Positions 16,960-29,100 of a DNA stretch of 64,000 bases are shown in pieces. Position 1 is the first letter of the stretch, and the number at the start of each line of letters is the position of its first letter. The translations under genes were made by a program, and so were the position numbers. The DNA comes from Escallonia rubra (lineage: Eukaryota > Streptophyta > Magnoliopsida > Escalloniales > Escalloniaceae): contig JAVXUO010003229.1 of assembly GCA_033065855.1 (NCBI GenBank), positions 248,001 to 312,000 on the forward strand. Reading direction: 5' to 3'. Below the pieces are notes generated by a model. That model searched no databases. It was not told where the DNA came from and saw nothing but the letters and a program-made list of their open reading frames with translations.

Positions 16960-19163
16960 GGACAAATTATACTTATATTCTTGAGGTTATGGTATAATTA
17001 CAGTCAAGGACAACGAGTTTCAAAATGTAACATTCCGTGACCAAACACTTTTAAAATGTATCAGCCGTGTCCATCCGTCAGGTTTCCGTCCAAAAAAGTG
17101 TACTTTTTTAATGATGTCAACAATATGTATTTTTAAAATGACGATATTACCCCTTGTACTGTATATACTGAATATTTTTAATCTTTGATTTCAGCCTTAA
17201 TTTGAAGATTAGGGTTTTAAAACCCTAAAATTGATTTCTCAATTTGCAGTCCATTTCATCAAAATTAAAATTTTCTCAAGTCACAATGTATCACCTTGTA
17301 AATTTGCAAATTAGAATTTTTTGAAACCCTAATTTGCAAATTAGGGTTTCAAGAAAACCCCAATTTGTCGATCTGAAGCATCTCGGGATTTATCACCGGC
17401 GCTATCTCGACGTCAACCACCCCTCATTCTCCGGCCACGCCCCTCACCGGTGTACCGCACACCACTGTGTATGCCTGATACCGTCACCCCTCCATTGGAA
17501 GCCCAGCCCGCTGCCACCTCCAAACCGTCGTGTAATTAGACCTGGCAATTTTCTACCCGTACCCGCGGGTCGATCCGTACCCGGCCAAAAACCCCGGGTA
17601 CGGGTACACATATGTGCTACCCGTGAAAATTAGACCCGTACCCGGACCGGACCGTATTTTCCGGGTCGGTCCGGGGCGGGTACGGGTAACCCGGGTTTAC
17701 CCGGAATTTTGACCTATATATCCCCTCTTTATGCCCTAATCCCTAACCCCCTCTCATTTCTCCTCTGATCTCTCTCATATTCCCCCTTCTCTGCCGCCGC
17801 CCCATCCCCATCTACTTTTCTGCGCCACCGCCCCATCCTTCTCCTTCTCTGCGCCTCCACCGCAACCGCCTCTTTCTCTCTATCCCTCTTCTCTCTCCCG
17901 TCTTCCCTCTCACCCACCAGTAATCACACATTCACACTCGAGATCGAGATCAAGATAGAGCGCCGAGTCGCCGACTATGAGCCCCCTCGGCCCTCACCGA
18001 GTCACTGAGACGAGATCTACTTCCGATGGCCTAGGCATCAGCCCTCTTGGGCACTTCAGTCTTCAACGCGACGCCGACCGCCGACTGCCCTGCTTTGCTG
18101 CCGCCGCCCAGCTCTCTCTGTCTTCTCTCATAGTCATAGATCGACTACCGTCGGCTTTCAATCTTCCAGTTCGTTGCCGATTGAGAAGTTCAATTATGTA
18201 TTTATGTTAATGTTTAAATTTTAATTGTAGTATTTTGGATTGTGGGTTGGGTTAGGGTCTACCGATCGGTTATGTATCTGTGTTTGTGTTTGTGTTTGTG
18301 TTTGATTGTATGGTATTACTTTGGATTATGGTTGGGGTTTGGGGACTGGGAGTAGATTCTTGCAAATTGCAATTGACAAAAAATATGAAATGTTTTTGCA
18401 GAAAAAAAAGAAAAGAAACAAAAGGAAAATGAATATGCCTAACTGTAACAATTAATTAGCAAAACTTGATAATTAAAATCTGTTTAGTAAGGAAAAAAAT
18501 TATTAAAAAATTAAGCATTTACCCGCGGGTAATACCCGGCCCGTGTGGGTAGGGTACGGGTTCCTAAAAAGACTACCCGTAAAAAAACGGGTAAAATTTG
18601 CCCGGCCCGTTTTTACCCGGACCCGCCCGGGTATTACCCGTACCCGGCGGATTTACCCGTTTGCCAGGTCTACGTGTAATCGCTACTGTCGGCGATACCT
18701 TTGGCAGCCGGCGACTAACCCCGGCCGACGTCTCCACCAACGCGTTGCCCAAGCATCGCCCACTATGGCAGGGACACCGCAAGCCAGCGGCACCACCATT
18801 CCTCCACCATGCTATGGTTTCTGGCCAGATCCATGGCACAGCCATGGGTATTTTCCGATCGACCAGTGAAGGCGACGCTGACGATGGGGAAGGGGGAGGG
18901 TGGGGGCGACGGGGAAGGGGAAGGGGGAGGGGAAGAGTAATGGCATAAGATGATCGAAGAGTAATAGCATTAGTGGAAGAAGATGAAATAATGGCATTGA
19001 AAAATAAATAAGGTTCCAACTTAGGGGCAATAAAGTCTTTTCATTAAAATCGTTAGGGTTTTTAAGATTCCGTTTGATCAACAGACATAAGTGTAAATTG
19101 TCCAAACTATTGTCCTTGTATGTAATTACCCCCTAACCTCAGGAAAATAAATATAATTTGCCC
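16960..19163. mobile_element. Mutator-like MITE, interrupted by a hAT element
   Basis: The ends GGACAAATTATA (16960) and TATAATTTGCCC (to 19163) are inverted, and similarity runs on through a CTTGAGGTTATGG-type block and an AAGGACAA block at both ends. The element is flanked by an exact 9-bp duplication, ATTTATTTT, at 16951-16959 and 19164-19172, the size made by Mutator-like elements. Without the hAT insertion it is about 1.06 kb. No transposase could be read, so it is non-autonomous. Confidence 0.85.
17537..18672. mobile_element. Non-autonomous hAT element nested in the Mutator-like MITE
   Basis: The termini TAGACCTGGCAA (17537) and TTGCCAGGTCTA (to 18672) are perfect inverted repeats. The flanking 8-bp duplication CGTGTAAT (17529-17536 and 18673-18680) is exact and typical of the hAT superfamily. 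Both ends carry many copies of ACCCGTACCCG and the complement, which may serve as subterminal transposase sites. The middle is CT-rich then AT-rich and has no convincing transposase. The insertion must be younger than the outer MITE. Confidence 0.88.
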
Positions 19164-19172
19164 ATTTATTTT

Positions 19173-22100
19173 TATAGTGATCTTTATGGATATGGGCTCA
19201 AAATTTCAAAGTCCGTGAAATTCTTAAAAGTTCAAAGGCCTGGTTATGAACGAAAATTCTTAAAAGTTCGTCCAGCCCGTGAGAAACTCGGTCCGTCTAA
19301 CTATTAAATAGTATAAATTATATATATTTATAAATTTTAAGTTTAGTCTTTAAATTTAAGTTAACCATAGATCAAATAAGTTCCATGCAATCTCCACTGT
19401 CAAACCCTTAACCTAATCGAACACTTTTTTTTTTGTCCTTTCTCAACTCGCAGCCTCTCTTCTACGACTCACGACAAAGTCAGAAGTAAGCTCTTTGTCT
19501 CTTCCCCTCCTGTTTCCCTTTCCTTCTCTGTGCACCAATTTTAGTCCATTTTCATCTCTCTGCTTGGCGAAATATCTATTTTTGGTGGACTGGATCAATA
19601 GCTTATGGCGGTTTGTGGCTGCGGCGGGGGTTGTGGTGGTGGTGTTTTGGCCAATGGTTTTCTTTTTATCGTGGACATGGGTCGATCACTGGTGGTGGGA
19701 TTGTACGTGTGGCTGGATTGTGGTGGTAATGGGGTTGTGGGAGGCTGTGGCCATGTGGTGATGGGGTGGTTTGTGGCTACGACTGCATTGCGGTGGTGGT
19801 GAAGGGTGATGGTTTTGTGTTTACGGCGGAGATGGATAGTAGTGGACTTTGTAGTTTAGTTCATTTGGAGACTTTAATGTACTTCTTTTCATTCTCTTGA
19901 CTAAATTTATAGAGTTTGTGGTCAATTATATGTTTAAAATTTATTTTGAATTTTTTTTTTTGTAACCCATGGACAATCCCTGGGTAGTCCGCGTCAGCCC
20001 GTATCCACCCAAATTTTGATGGCCTGACATGGACAAATATTATTAAGCCCGTATACAGATGAGCTGGTCTGGACTCGAGTACGACTTTTTAGAGTGGGCC
20101 GGACATGGTCTAACCCTTGGACCCGTCCAGCCCACCCAAGTTGCATCCCCTAATTAAGATAAGGACGTCTGATTGTTAATATATCTGGAATTTTACATGT
20201 TGTCAAAGAAAGAAAATAACCTTTTTTTCTTTTTTTTTGCTTATCTATGCGTCTCAAACGATTTTAGACGAGGCCTCTGTTGAGAGGCGAAAAACCGACC
20301 ACTTCCTCTCCAAAACTCTCTCGCTCCTAACCTCGATTCCATCACCACCACCGATTTTTTTGACAAGTGGTGATGTGGTAGTCTAGTATTTTGTTTAACT
20401 AGGGCTTGTGTGGATCTGGGAGGTTGCGGTCCGTTGGCCAAGCCGTCGCAGTTGTTGCTCGCTTAAGTCTTTTTGGCGCCAGCGATGGGTTGGGGTATTT
20501 ATTGGGGATCTAAGATGTCAGGTTTCTAGGTTGTTTAAATGATTAGTTTGTGGTGGGTTATGGGTGTAGGTTGAATTTTTTGATGGGGTCTGTGCGCGCA
20601 TTGTGAGGCCACGAGTTGGAGAAAGAAGAAGAGTCTAGATCTAAGTTCTCTCGTCTAAGGTTTATTTCCCTCCCTTCCCCCTAGTCACTCCCCATTTCCC
20701 CTAGATCTAGAAAGGATTGTTTGGATGTTTTGGATGGTGGTGTGGTTTATGTGATGTTTTCAGGGGTAAGGGGTAGCTTGGATCGATGATTCCGGTAGCA
20801 AGGTGTCTTGGTTATTCTGAGTTTTCAATTGTTTTTTTTTTCCGATTAAGTCGGTTGGTGAGGGGCTCGAGTTTTCATTAGTGAGAGTTGGTGTCTCTGA
20901 AGGTTTCAATTGGCTTTCTTGAGCTGGAGGTCGTCGGTGGTTGTAAGGGCTACCGCTGCTAGTTTTTGCGGTGAATTCGATGGGTTTGTGGGGAGTTCAT
21001 TTCGGTTGTTATTGTGATGCTTCCTAGGGATCGGCAAGGGACTGATGGCTGGAGAAGGCTGGTGGGTTTTTTGACATCGAAATGGTTCACGTCGATTAAG
21101 GACACGTACCAAAGACGGGGAGACGTGTCTAGCATTTGAGTGTGGCTCGTAGATCGAAGCAAGCGAAGGGGCACGTGTACAGTTAATAGTTGTCTGTTTT
21201 CTTACTTCGTATTTATCTTGTCATTATTAGACTGTTGTTATCCTAGTTAGTATTTATCTTAGTTAGTATTTAGTTAATAGTTATTTGTTTTCTTAGTTAG
21301 TATTTATCCATAAAAAAAAAGAAAAATATTATAAGCTTTATTTTATTGCACTTTCTATCGGACGGCGTTGTCATCTATAAGTCTTTTACTTGTCTTTTGG
21401 GCATGTGTTTGTATCTCTCTTCGTTTTCCTGGTATATATTTCTACTCTTCAATCTAAAAAAAAAATTAGTAACAACTTTAAGGAAACAAAGCAAAAACGT
21501 TGAAAATTAACAAAAAGGCTTTTTGGCCCCCTTAACTTTGGGGAAAAAAATGAAATTGATTTGGTAAAATCTAACCTCACATTTGTCATGTGAAATTTAA
21601 TTATGTTGACTTTCCTGGTGTTTTAGTGGGAAATTATTAGATAAAAATAAGCATAACAATGGGTGTGGATTAGACAAAGATAAGAAATTTCATAGTTTCA
21701 ATGTAGAGCAGCAAATATATGAAAAGAAGGTTGAGAATAGGGAAAAGTCTAAACTCGCATCTTATTATATTGTTTACACAATCACCCTGGCACTGAAAAG
21801 TGCTATAGAAAAAAATTTCAAGTACAAAATAAGGTACGTAGTTCAAGCTATTGATATAATAGTTCAGTTACTAGAGCTCAAGTCATGGCTCTTATATTTT
21901 TTACCACACTCAACAAACTTGTTTTAAACCGTCTAAAACAAGTTTAAGCACTCTAAAATCAATTTTAAATACGCCGTAAAATAATACTCGCAATATTCCA
22001 ATTTGAGAGTCAAAAAGGAAAACATCCACATTCGATATGTAGGAAAGATTATATTCTTTTCTACTAAAATATTACTTTCAGTTTGTTAACTAAAGAGAGC

Positions 22101-22338
22101 TAAGCAGGTAATAACCGAGCAATGTCTCATTGTCCATATATAGTAAGTTTAGAGTACGTGTAAGAATCATCGAAAAGTCAGTGACAATGGTTTCCAAACA
22201 AAGCTAGATCATATTTTTCCCAAGAAAAAAGGGGGGAATTGTCTGCCTGAGCATGAAGATAGCTCAGCCACTGGTGACATTCTCATTTGGATGGAGGAAA
22301 ATGGGATGGTTTGAGATGTTAATTAGCTATTTGAAGGG
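19173..22338. other. Intergenic with a hAT-like terminal fragment and degenerate repeats
   Basis: From about 19190 to 20152 the sequence holds words such as GTCCAGCCCG and ends GTTGCATCCCCTA, like the right end of another hAT element; a matching left end was not found, so it is probably truncated. A degenerate repeat of TTAGTTAGTATTTAT lies near 21185-21310. A poly-A run near 21458-21467 could be a retroposon tail, but no body was identified. No gene was seen. Confidence 0.4.
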
Positions 22339-22346
22339 TATAAAAA
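22339..22346 (+). promoter_or_regulatory. TATA box of the polygalacturonase gene
   Basis: TATAAAAA lies 115 bases before the start codon at 22461, followed by a pyrimidine-rich stretch. Sequence is seen; function is inferred. Confidence 0.65.
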
Positions 22347-22460
22347 GGCATGCATCTAACCATTTTCTTTCATAAGGAGAAGGCCTCAGACTTTAGTAGC
22401 GAGTTTGATCGTAATCTTTGGTCAAGAAAACTGTAATCCTGAGCGCGTTGCAGGGCCACA

Positions 22461-24183
22461 ATGGCAGGATTTGAGATCAAAGCCATAATCCTTCTGGGAT
22501 TAGCTTTGGTCTCTTTTGGGGCCAACGGTGCTTCCATTGGTGCTCGCCGTGGCCTTGCTGACGAGGGCGTTACAGTTTTCGATATTACAAAGTATGGGGC
22601 TAAGCCAGATGGTAAGACAGAGAGCGCTCAGGTAAATAGCGAGTCGATTTCACTCATTATGAATGCCCAATCCTGTCGTGTTTCCATGCATGCAAACACG
22701 TGATTCGTTTCTTCCGTTCCCTCTACAGAAGCACATGTTCTTTGATGAACTACTAATCTACATTTCTCAAGCAAAAATTGCTTGGTATTGTGCGTGCAGG
22801 CAATAATCAAGGCATGGAATGAAGCATGCAAATCAACCGCGGCGGCAAAGCTTGTTGTTCCCACGGGGAGTTTTGCGGCTGGGGAGATTGTCATACAAGG
22901 TCCCTGCACAGCTCCCAAACCCATAACCATTGAGATTCAGGGAACTTTATTGGGACGTACCGACCTGAGTCTCTACACGACGCAAACATGGATCTCCATT
23001 GAACACGTTGATGGCTTGATAGTCACAGGCGGAGGAACTATTAATGGCCAAGGTGAGGCTTCTTGGAGGATGTCCGGCTGCAAAAGCGGTGACAGCTGCG
23101 ATACGACCGGCGGCGCTCTTCTTCCAGATGTAGGTGAAAAATAATAAATTCCTTTCTCGAAGACAAAGAGAATGACCACCAAGACTGCATGCATTGGATT
23201 GCACTTCCTAGTTATGATTTTCTTGTTTGTTTTCTTGCGTGCAGTCTATTGTTTTCATGAGAGCGAACAACTCAGTCATACGAGGACTGAATTTGGTAAA
23301 TAGCAAAGGCTTCCACATGAAAGTTGTTGAGAGCACAAATGTTACAGTAGAAAACATGCATATAACTGCACCTGGCGACAGTCCAAACACCGATGGCATC
23401 CACATAGGCCGTGCTTCACTAGTGAACGTCACAAACTCCGTTATCGGAACCGGGGACGACTGCATTTCCATAGGCGACGGCAGCACCGACATTGGTATCA
23501 CTAATGTCACATGTGGTCCAGGACATGGTATTAGGTAAATTACACCTTTAGTTTCCCGACTGTCGTATCTAAGCTAATCTATCGCCATTGTATTGAATAT
23601 TCTCTTGATCCATCTTCTTGGGTTGATTCCAGCATTGGCAGCCTAGGGAGACGTGAAGGCGAGACGGACGTTAAAGGGATTACAGTGAGGAACTGTACCT
23701 TGAGCAACACCACAAATGGTGCAAGGATCAAGACCTTCAGAGAATCACCTACACTCCAAGTCTCCAACGTCCTTTATGAAGACATAGTCATGAATGATGT
23801 TGCAAATCCGATCATTATAGATCAGAATTATAATTCCAAGAGCAAGAGTGGGGTAATGATAAGATACCCTAATTACTTCTTGCCAATGCGCAGTGCATGC
23901 AAGATAAAATTACTCAACTCTTTCTCTCTTTTTACGTGCTTTTGGGCAGGGATCAAATGTGAAGATCACGGACGTTCACTTCAAGAACATCAGGGGTACC
24001 TCGGTTACACCAGTTGCAGTGGCTTTAAATTGCAGTGACGTAGCACCTTGCGAAGGACTTGAATTGGCCGATATTGATTTTACCTTCAGCGGCAAATCTG
24101 CCAACGGAGCGGCTCTTTCGTCAGCATGTGCTAATGCTAAAGCAGACTTCACGGGCAAAATGAACCCTTCAGCTTGTGCATAA
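22461..24183 (+). CDS. Exopolygalacturonase, glycoside hydrolase family 28
   Basis: Secreted pectinase that removes galacturonate from homogalacturonan; this subgroup is mostly expressed in pollen. Five exons join in phase: 22461-22631, 22800-23129, 23245-23534, 23633-23852, 23950-24183, giving 414 residues. A signal peptide covers about residues 1-23. The four GH28 signatures are present: NTDGIH with Asp217, GTGDDC with Asp238/Asp239, GHGISIGSLG with His261, and RIKT at 295-298. The parallel beta-helix is therefore complete with its catalytic Asp, Asp, His, Arg and Lys. The end has paired cysteines (NCSDVAPC, NPSACA) as in pollen exo-enzymes. In Arabidopsis the related At1g02790 (PGA4) sits beside a GH9 gene, as I recall, which supports the orthologous setting. 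The gene diverges from SUS3, 5.9 kb away. Confidence 0.94.
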
Positions 24184-25289
24184 ATTTTTAATTGTTCAGT
24201 TCGGATCGGAAATTAATATATATACCTATTTGTTTACGTATTGGGTGTTCTTGAGTAAGCTAGTACCATTTAGGAGTTTTTCTCTTTTCCCATTTAGTTT
24301 TCTTGCTTCCTCTGATGTCAATGTAAAGAAATTGGCCGGGTTTAGCAAGTTATACAAGGGGCCGGGTTCACAGAACCCTCACACAATGTGAGCCACTGAT
24401 CCAGATGTGCAAATATATAGCATCTCGTACAACTTGTTTGGCTGTTTAATTTGTTGTAAGGTGAAAATTAACTACCACCCACCCAAATCCTAATCTATCA
24501 CCACCTCAACTTTTACGCTGCTTTTGCTGAAATCATACTTTGCATAACCAGAGTTAAAGCGTTATAATTAACACAAGCATTCTTGAAGCATCGAAGGGAA
24601 ACGGGCACGCGAGGGGGAAAACTTGAATTCCCAGGTCAGGTCAAATGCACAACATGATCTGCTAATACCGTGGTTCAACTCGCTTCATCTTGTCATTCAC
24701 ACGAAGCAAGGCTTGGAAAATACCCCATAATCCTGTCAAATTACTCTATGTGCTGAGTGGACTTTGGATCGAAACGGAAGAAAAGCAATGTATGCATGAC
24801 GCTTAATATGCCGCGAATGTCGTAATTCATATGTTTCCTGTAAGCATATTCCACGACAGGAGGGTTAAAACCTTTATTTAATTTGTCCCCAAACTGTGCA
24901 GCCTTCGGTTATCGCACCCAGCCAGATATGTTGTTAACATTGTCGTTCTCGTAAGAATTTCCAAGCTAACAATTTGGAAGGACATGAATTCTTGGTCTTT
25001 GTTTCGTTTCACGGTAATGGACACAAACTCTTGTTCTTGGGCACATAAACTTCCTATGATCTTCGGAAACAGCCAATGGTCTCGAGACCTGAACATTGGT
25101 TACTGGAATAATTCCTGTCCAGATCATTGTCTCCGTGACGCGGCGCTCGTATGCTTAGCTAAAGACCAGAAACAGGCGACCTTCCCAAAGCTAAACATCG
25201 GGTATATGGCTTGAAACAAGCAGATATATATAATTTAATAGTAGTTGCTAGTTTAATTCATCAAAAACCAGGCAATCACTAGCCAATCA
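24184..25289. other. Intergenic, no gene seen
   Basis: This contains the 3' flank of the polygalacturonase gene and the promoter side of the pseudokinase gene, with TATATATAA at about 25224-25232, some 60 bases before its start codon. No other exon or repeat family was recognised. Confidence 0.5.
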
Positions 25290-26117
25290 ATGAGAGGCGA
25301 TAGTTTTACAATGTTGCAAGGAAACGAGAAAGATAGCAAAAAAGTTGTGATCGTCGTGTTGGATGAAGGTACGATATCCAATGGGAGGAATGGCCTTGTG
25401 CCCCTGCGTTGCGCTTTAAGGGAAGGAGTTGGTCCGGGTGGTGAGGTTTTGGTTCTCGCAATTCTGAATTCTCCACAGGCGCCCACGCCGTCGCCTGTGA
25501 ATGGTGGATATTGTTGTTTGGGAGATAATAGAAATTATAGTAATCATCCAGCTGGTGATCAGGGTCGAGATTTTTACATCAAGTTCCTCCGTGAAGAAAT
25601 CAACCGGAGAACCGATTCTTACAAGAGGGTCTTTCGACCATTTTATGATGGTTGCACAAGCAGTGGAGTAAGTCTTCTTTGCATTTTCTATGACTAGCCT
25701 GATGCATACTGAATCCCTGACCAAGAATTAAATCGGATCATAATCTTTTCATAAAGGATTACTTAGCTTAATAACCAAACAGTACTGTGTAGGTAACAGA
25801 TATAACAATTTTGCCTTTTCCCTTTTTATGTTTCATTGTTAGAACTTTGTGGAGTAGGTAGTTATAACTCTGAAGTTACGCACTTTTCTTTTCTCTACTC
25901 GTGATCCCCCATACAAACAACTTCGGCAATGTAAAAGTGCAAAAGAAAAGAAGCAATTGCAGTTCATTAGAACCAATTTTTTGGGGTTGACTTTGATGTA
26001 CACTCTCTACTGCGACAGGTGAAATTTGTGGTGAAGATTGCAGCTGGCTACCAATTACCAAAGGCCTTGATTGTGGAAGAGGCCAACAATGTCGGAGCTA
26101 CTTGGATTGTCATGAAC

Positions 26118-26176
<59 letters not shown>

Positions 26177-29100
26177 CCCCCCTCCCCCCTCTTCTTTCTC
26201 TCTCTGACACGCACACACACAGAGACATGAGCAATGGCGCAACACCTCAATATGGTTGAATGGTTATACAACTTTCACCCCTATTGGTGTTGCAATCCTG
26301 TCCAACCAGTATTAGCCCATTACGTCCTACAACTCGTATCATGTGATAGTGAACATGTATCAATAGATTTGGAATGGGGTTACATGAATAAACTAAATAT
26401 GGAGCTGAATCTATCTCCATGCTAGTGAACATGCATAAGTAGAAAACAAGAAGCTTTGAAACCAATTAAGTGTATTCTAGTGATGAACACCGTAATTTAG
26501 GACTGCTTGTGTTGTTATGGCTGAACTCAGGTGGCCCAAGGCAAGAGGCTCCGGTAGAGATGTCAAACGGGCCGGGCGGCCCGCGGCCCAGGCCGACCTG
26601 GCCCAAAAAAAGCCTGGGCCGGGCCGGCCCTGTTATGAATAGTGTAGGCCCGAAATTTTAGGGCCTTTGACGGGGCTTGGACTAGGCCAAGGTTTCAGCA
26701 GGCCCGGCCCTAAAAAAGCCCAACCCCGAAACATGCCCGAAATTGGCCCTGTTTTGGCCCCAAAATTGGCCCGGATCTGGCCTTAAATTGGCCCAAACTC
26801 GGCTATATTCCCCACTAATTCAAAAAATTCCACTTTTATCCCCCAACAACTATATAACGGCTAGTTTGGGGGGTATTTTGGTCCAAGTTAAATTTTTTAA
26901 ATCTTTTAAGGTTTTTTACACTTTTACCCTTCCCAACAACTATAAACGGCTAGTTGTTAGGGGTATTTTCGTCTTTTGTGAACTTTGTATAATCTATAAC
27001 TTCACACCCTTCCTTTCTAATTTCTCACACCAATCTTCTTTCTCTCTCTTATCTAAACATTTTACATTTCTACAAGCTTTGCTACTATTTTTCTCTCCAA
27101 TTAGTACTTTTGCTAATTACTACTCCTGTTTACTAATTAGTACTTTTGCTAATTACTACTCATGTTTACTAATTACTGCTCGTGCTAAATTCTAATAACT
27201 AACTATTCCTCTTATTAATTTGTTACTCTCTAATTATTTTGTTTACTAATTAGTAATTAGTGAATTCTTATTTATTAATTACTATTACAAAGTTATTTTT
27301 AATTACTAACTCCGGTCAATTTTGAATTACTAATTACTCTTATTCCCTAGTCACTTTTCAATTCTTTTTAATTGTTATTTCTAATTACTTATTACTGCTC
27401 TAGTTCTATTTTTTCAATCTAGTAAAAAAGTTTAGCGTCAAATATGTCTGGACTACTAAAGAAATTCAGGCGTAGATCATCATCACGAAAAACACCACCG
27501 CCAGGTCAAGCACCACCACCAGCACAAACACCACCACCACGGGCATCACGAACACCAATCCAAGCACCACCACAACCATTCGTTCCTGGACGAATGAGCT
27601 ATAAACTTTTATTGGCGCCATGTAGCAAAATCTGGAACATTATTTAATGATGAAAGTGAGTTCAAGTATATTTTTCCCTTCCCCTTGTCTATATGTTTTG
27701 TCAAATTAAAATCCTAGTTGCGGCCATGATTTGTAAAGACGCACCGTCTGACAAATGACAATGACTCGATGACTAGACATAATGTTCGTGATAAAAAAAA
27801 TAAAAAAACATGATGTTAATATTGTAGATAATAATGTTTCGAGATTTTTAAGATGAGTTAATGATTCCGACGATTGCAACCTTTTTGCAGTGGTCATGGT
27901 TTTACAATAAAGATAAGGATGTGTATAGAAAAGGAGGAAGTAGACAAACTAATGAGAGAGTCACCCATGTTTAACTGTTAGTGCCCCTCTTGTGTAACGA
28001 GAACCGTACTACAACGTCAGTGGGGAACCTCTTACACTAGTTTTATTTGGCGATTCTCCAACCATTTAATTTATAAATGTGAATAACAAGGAGTTAAGAA
28101 TAGGAAAAAAATTCAAAATTTTTTTTTTGAAAAATATTGGGCCTAGGGCCAGGGCTTGGACTGGGCCAAAGTATACCAGTTTTTAGGCCCGGCCCGGTTT
28201 CCACTTCTTCTGGCCCGGCCCCGGCCCGGTTTCGTTGTAGGCTTGCTGGGCTAGGGCTGGGCCGGCCCATTAACATCTCTAGGCTCCGGCCACTACGGGT
28301 TCTAGAGAGGATTAGATATGCAGAATCCGTACCCCACTTTGCAGAGTGGCTGTTTTCTCATTTCAAACATATGGCCATTCTCTCTTAGATGGCAGGACTC
28401 ATGAGTCATGAAGAATACTCTCTTTCCTGCAGGTGCTTCGTTAGGGATAACAGTTTCCAATTGAGTGGAACAAACTGCAACATATCGTTGGTGAATGATC
28501 GGGAGGAACTTGTGCACAATTACATTCCACCAAATGATCATGCGTTCGAAGCTCCGAGGGAACTGACCATTCCAAAATGGTTAAACTTTAAAGGGAAATC
28601 ACATAATAACCGACAAGAAGAGGAGCCACATTTTTATCATACCTTGTCAAATTTTCAAGTCAATGATCTGCCCTTTCATCCATCACTTTTTGCAAGTACA
28701 AGCAGAGTAAGTGAAATCCTAACTAGGGCTGACGATCAGTCATCAGAGGAAAGTGAAATCGACTCTCCTGAAAATACAAAGCAGGCAACTAAGGGAACCG
28801 TTATAAACGAGAGAATGTCCTGCAGGAAATGTTCTGAGGTAGATCATGTGCTAGGGATGCCAGTGCAACTAAGCTGGGAAGTGATTTCGGAGATAACAGG
28901 CGGATTTAGGAACATTATCGGCATTGATCCGAATGCGAATTTTCAGCTGTACAGTGGTTATTTATCTGATAATCATTCACAAGTTTTAGTTAAAAGATTT
29001 ACTGGAGATAACGGTGGTATTCTCGTGGCTGAGATGAAAGCTGCGTTCTCTTTGTATCATAAGAACATAATGGGCTTAATTGGCTACCATGAGAATGAAA

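Noticed and set aside
21185-21470. Possible SINE or LINE tail ending in poly-A
   Set aside because: No promoter boxes, reverse transcriptase or target duplication was found; the poly-A run alone is not enough.
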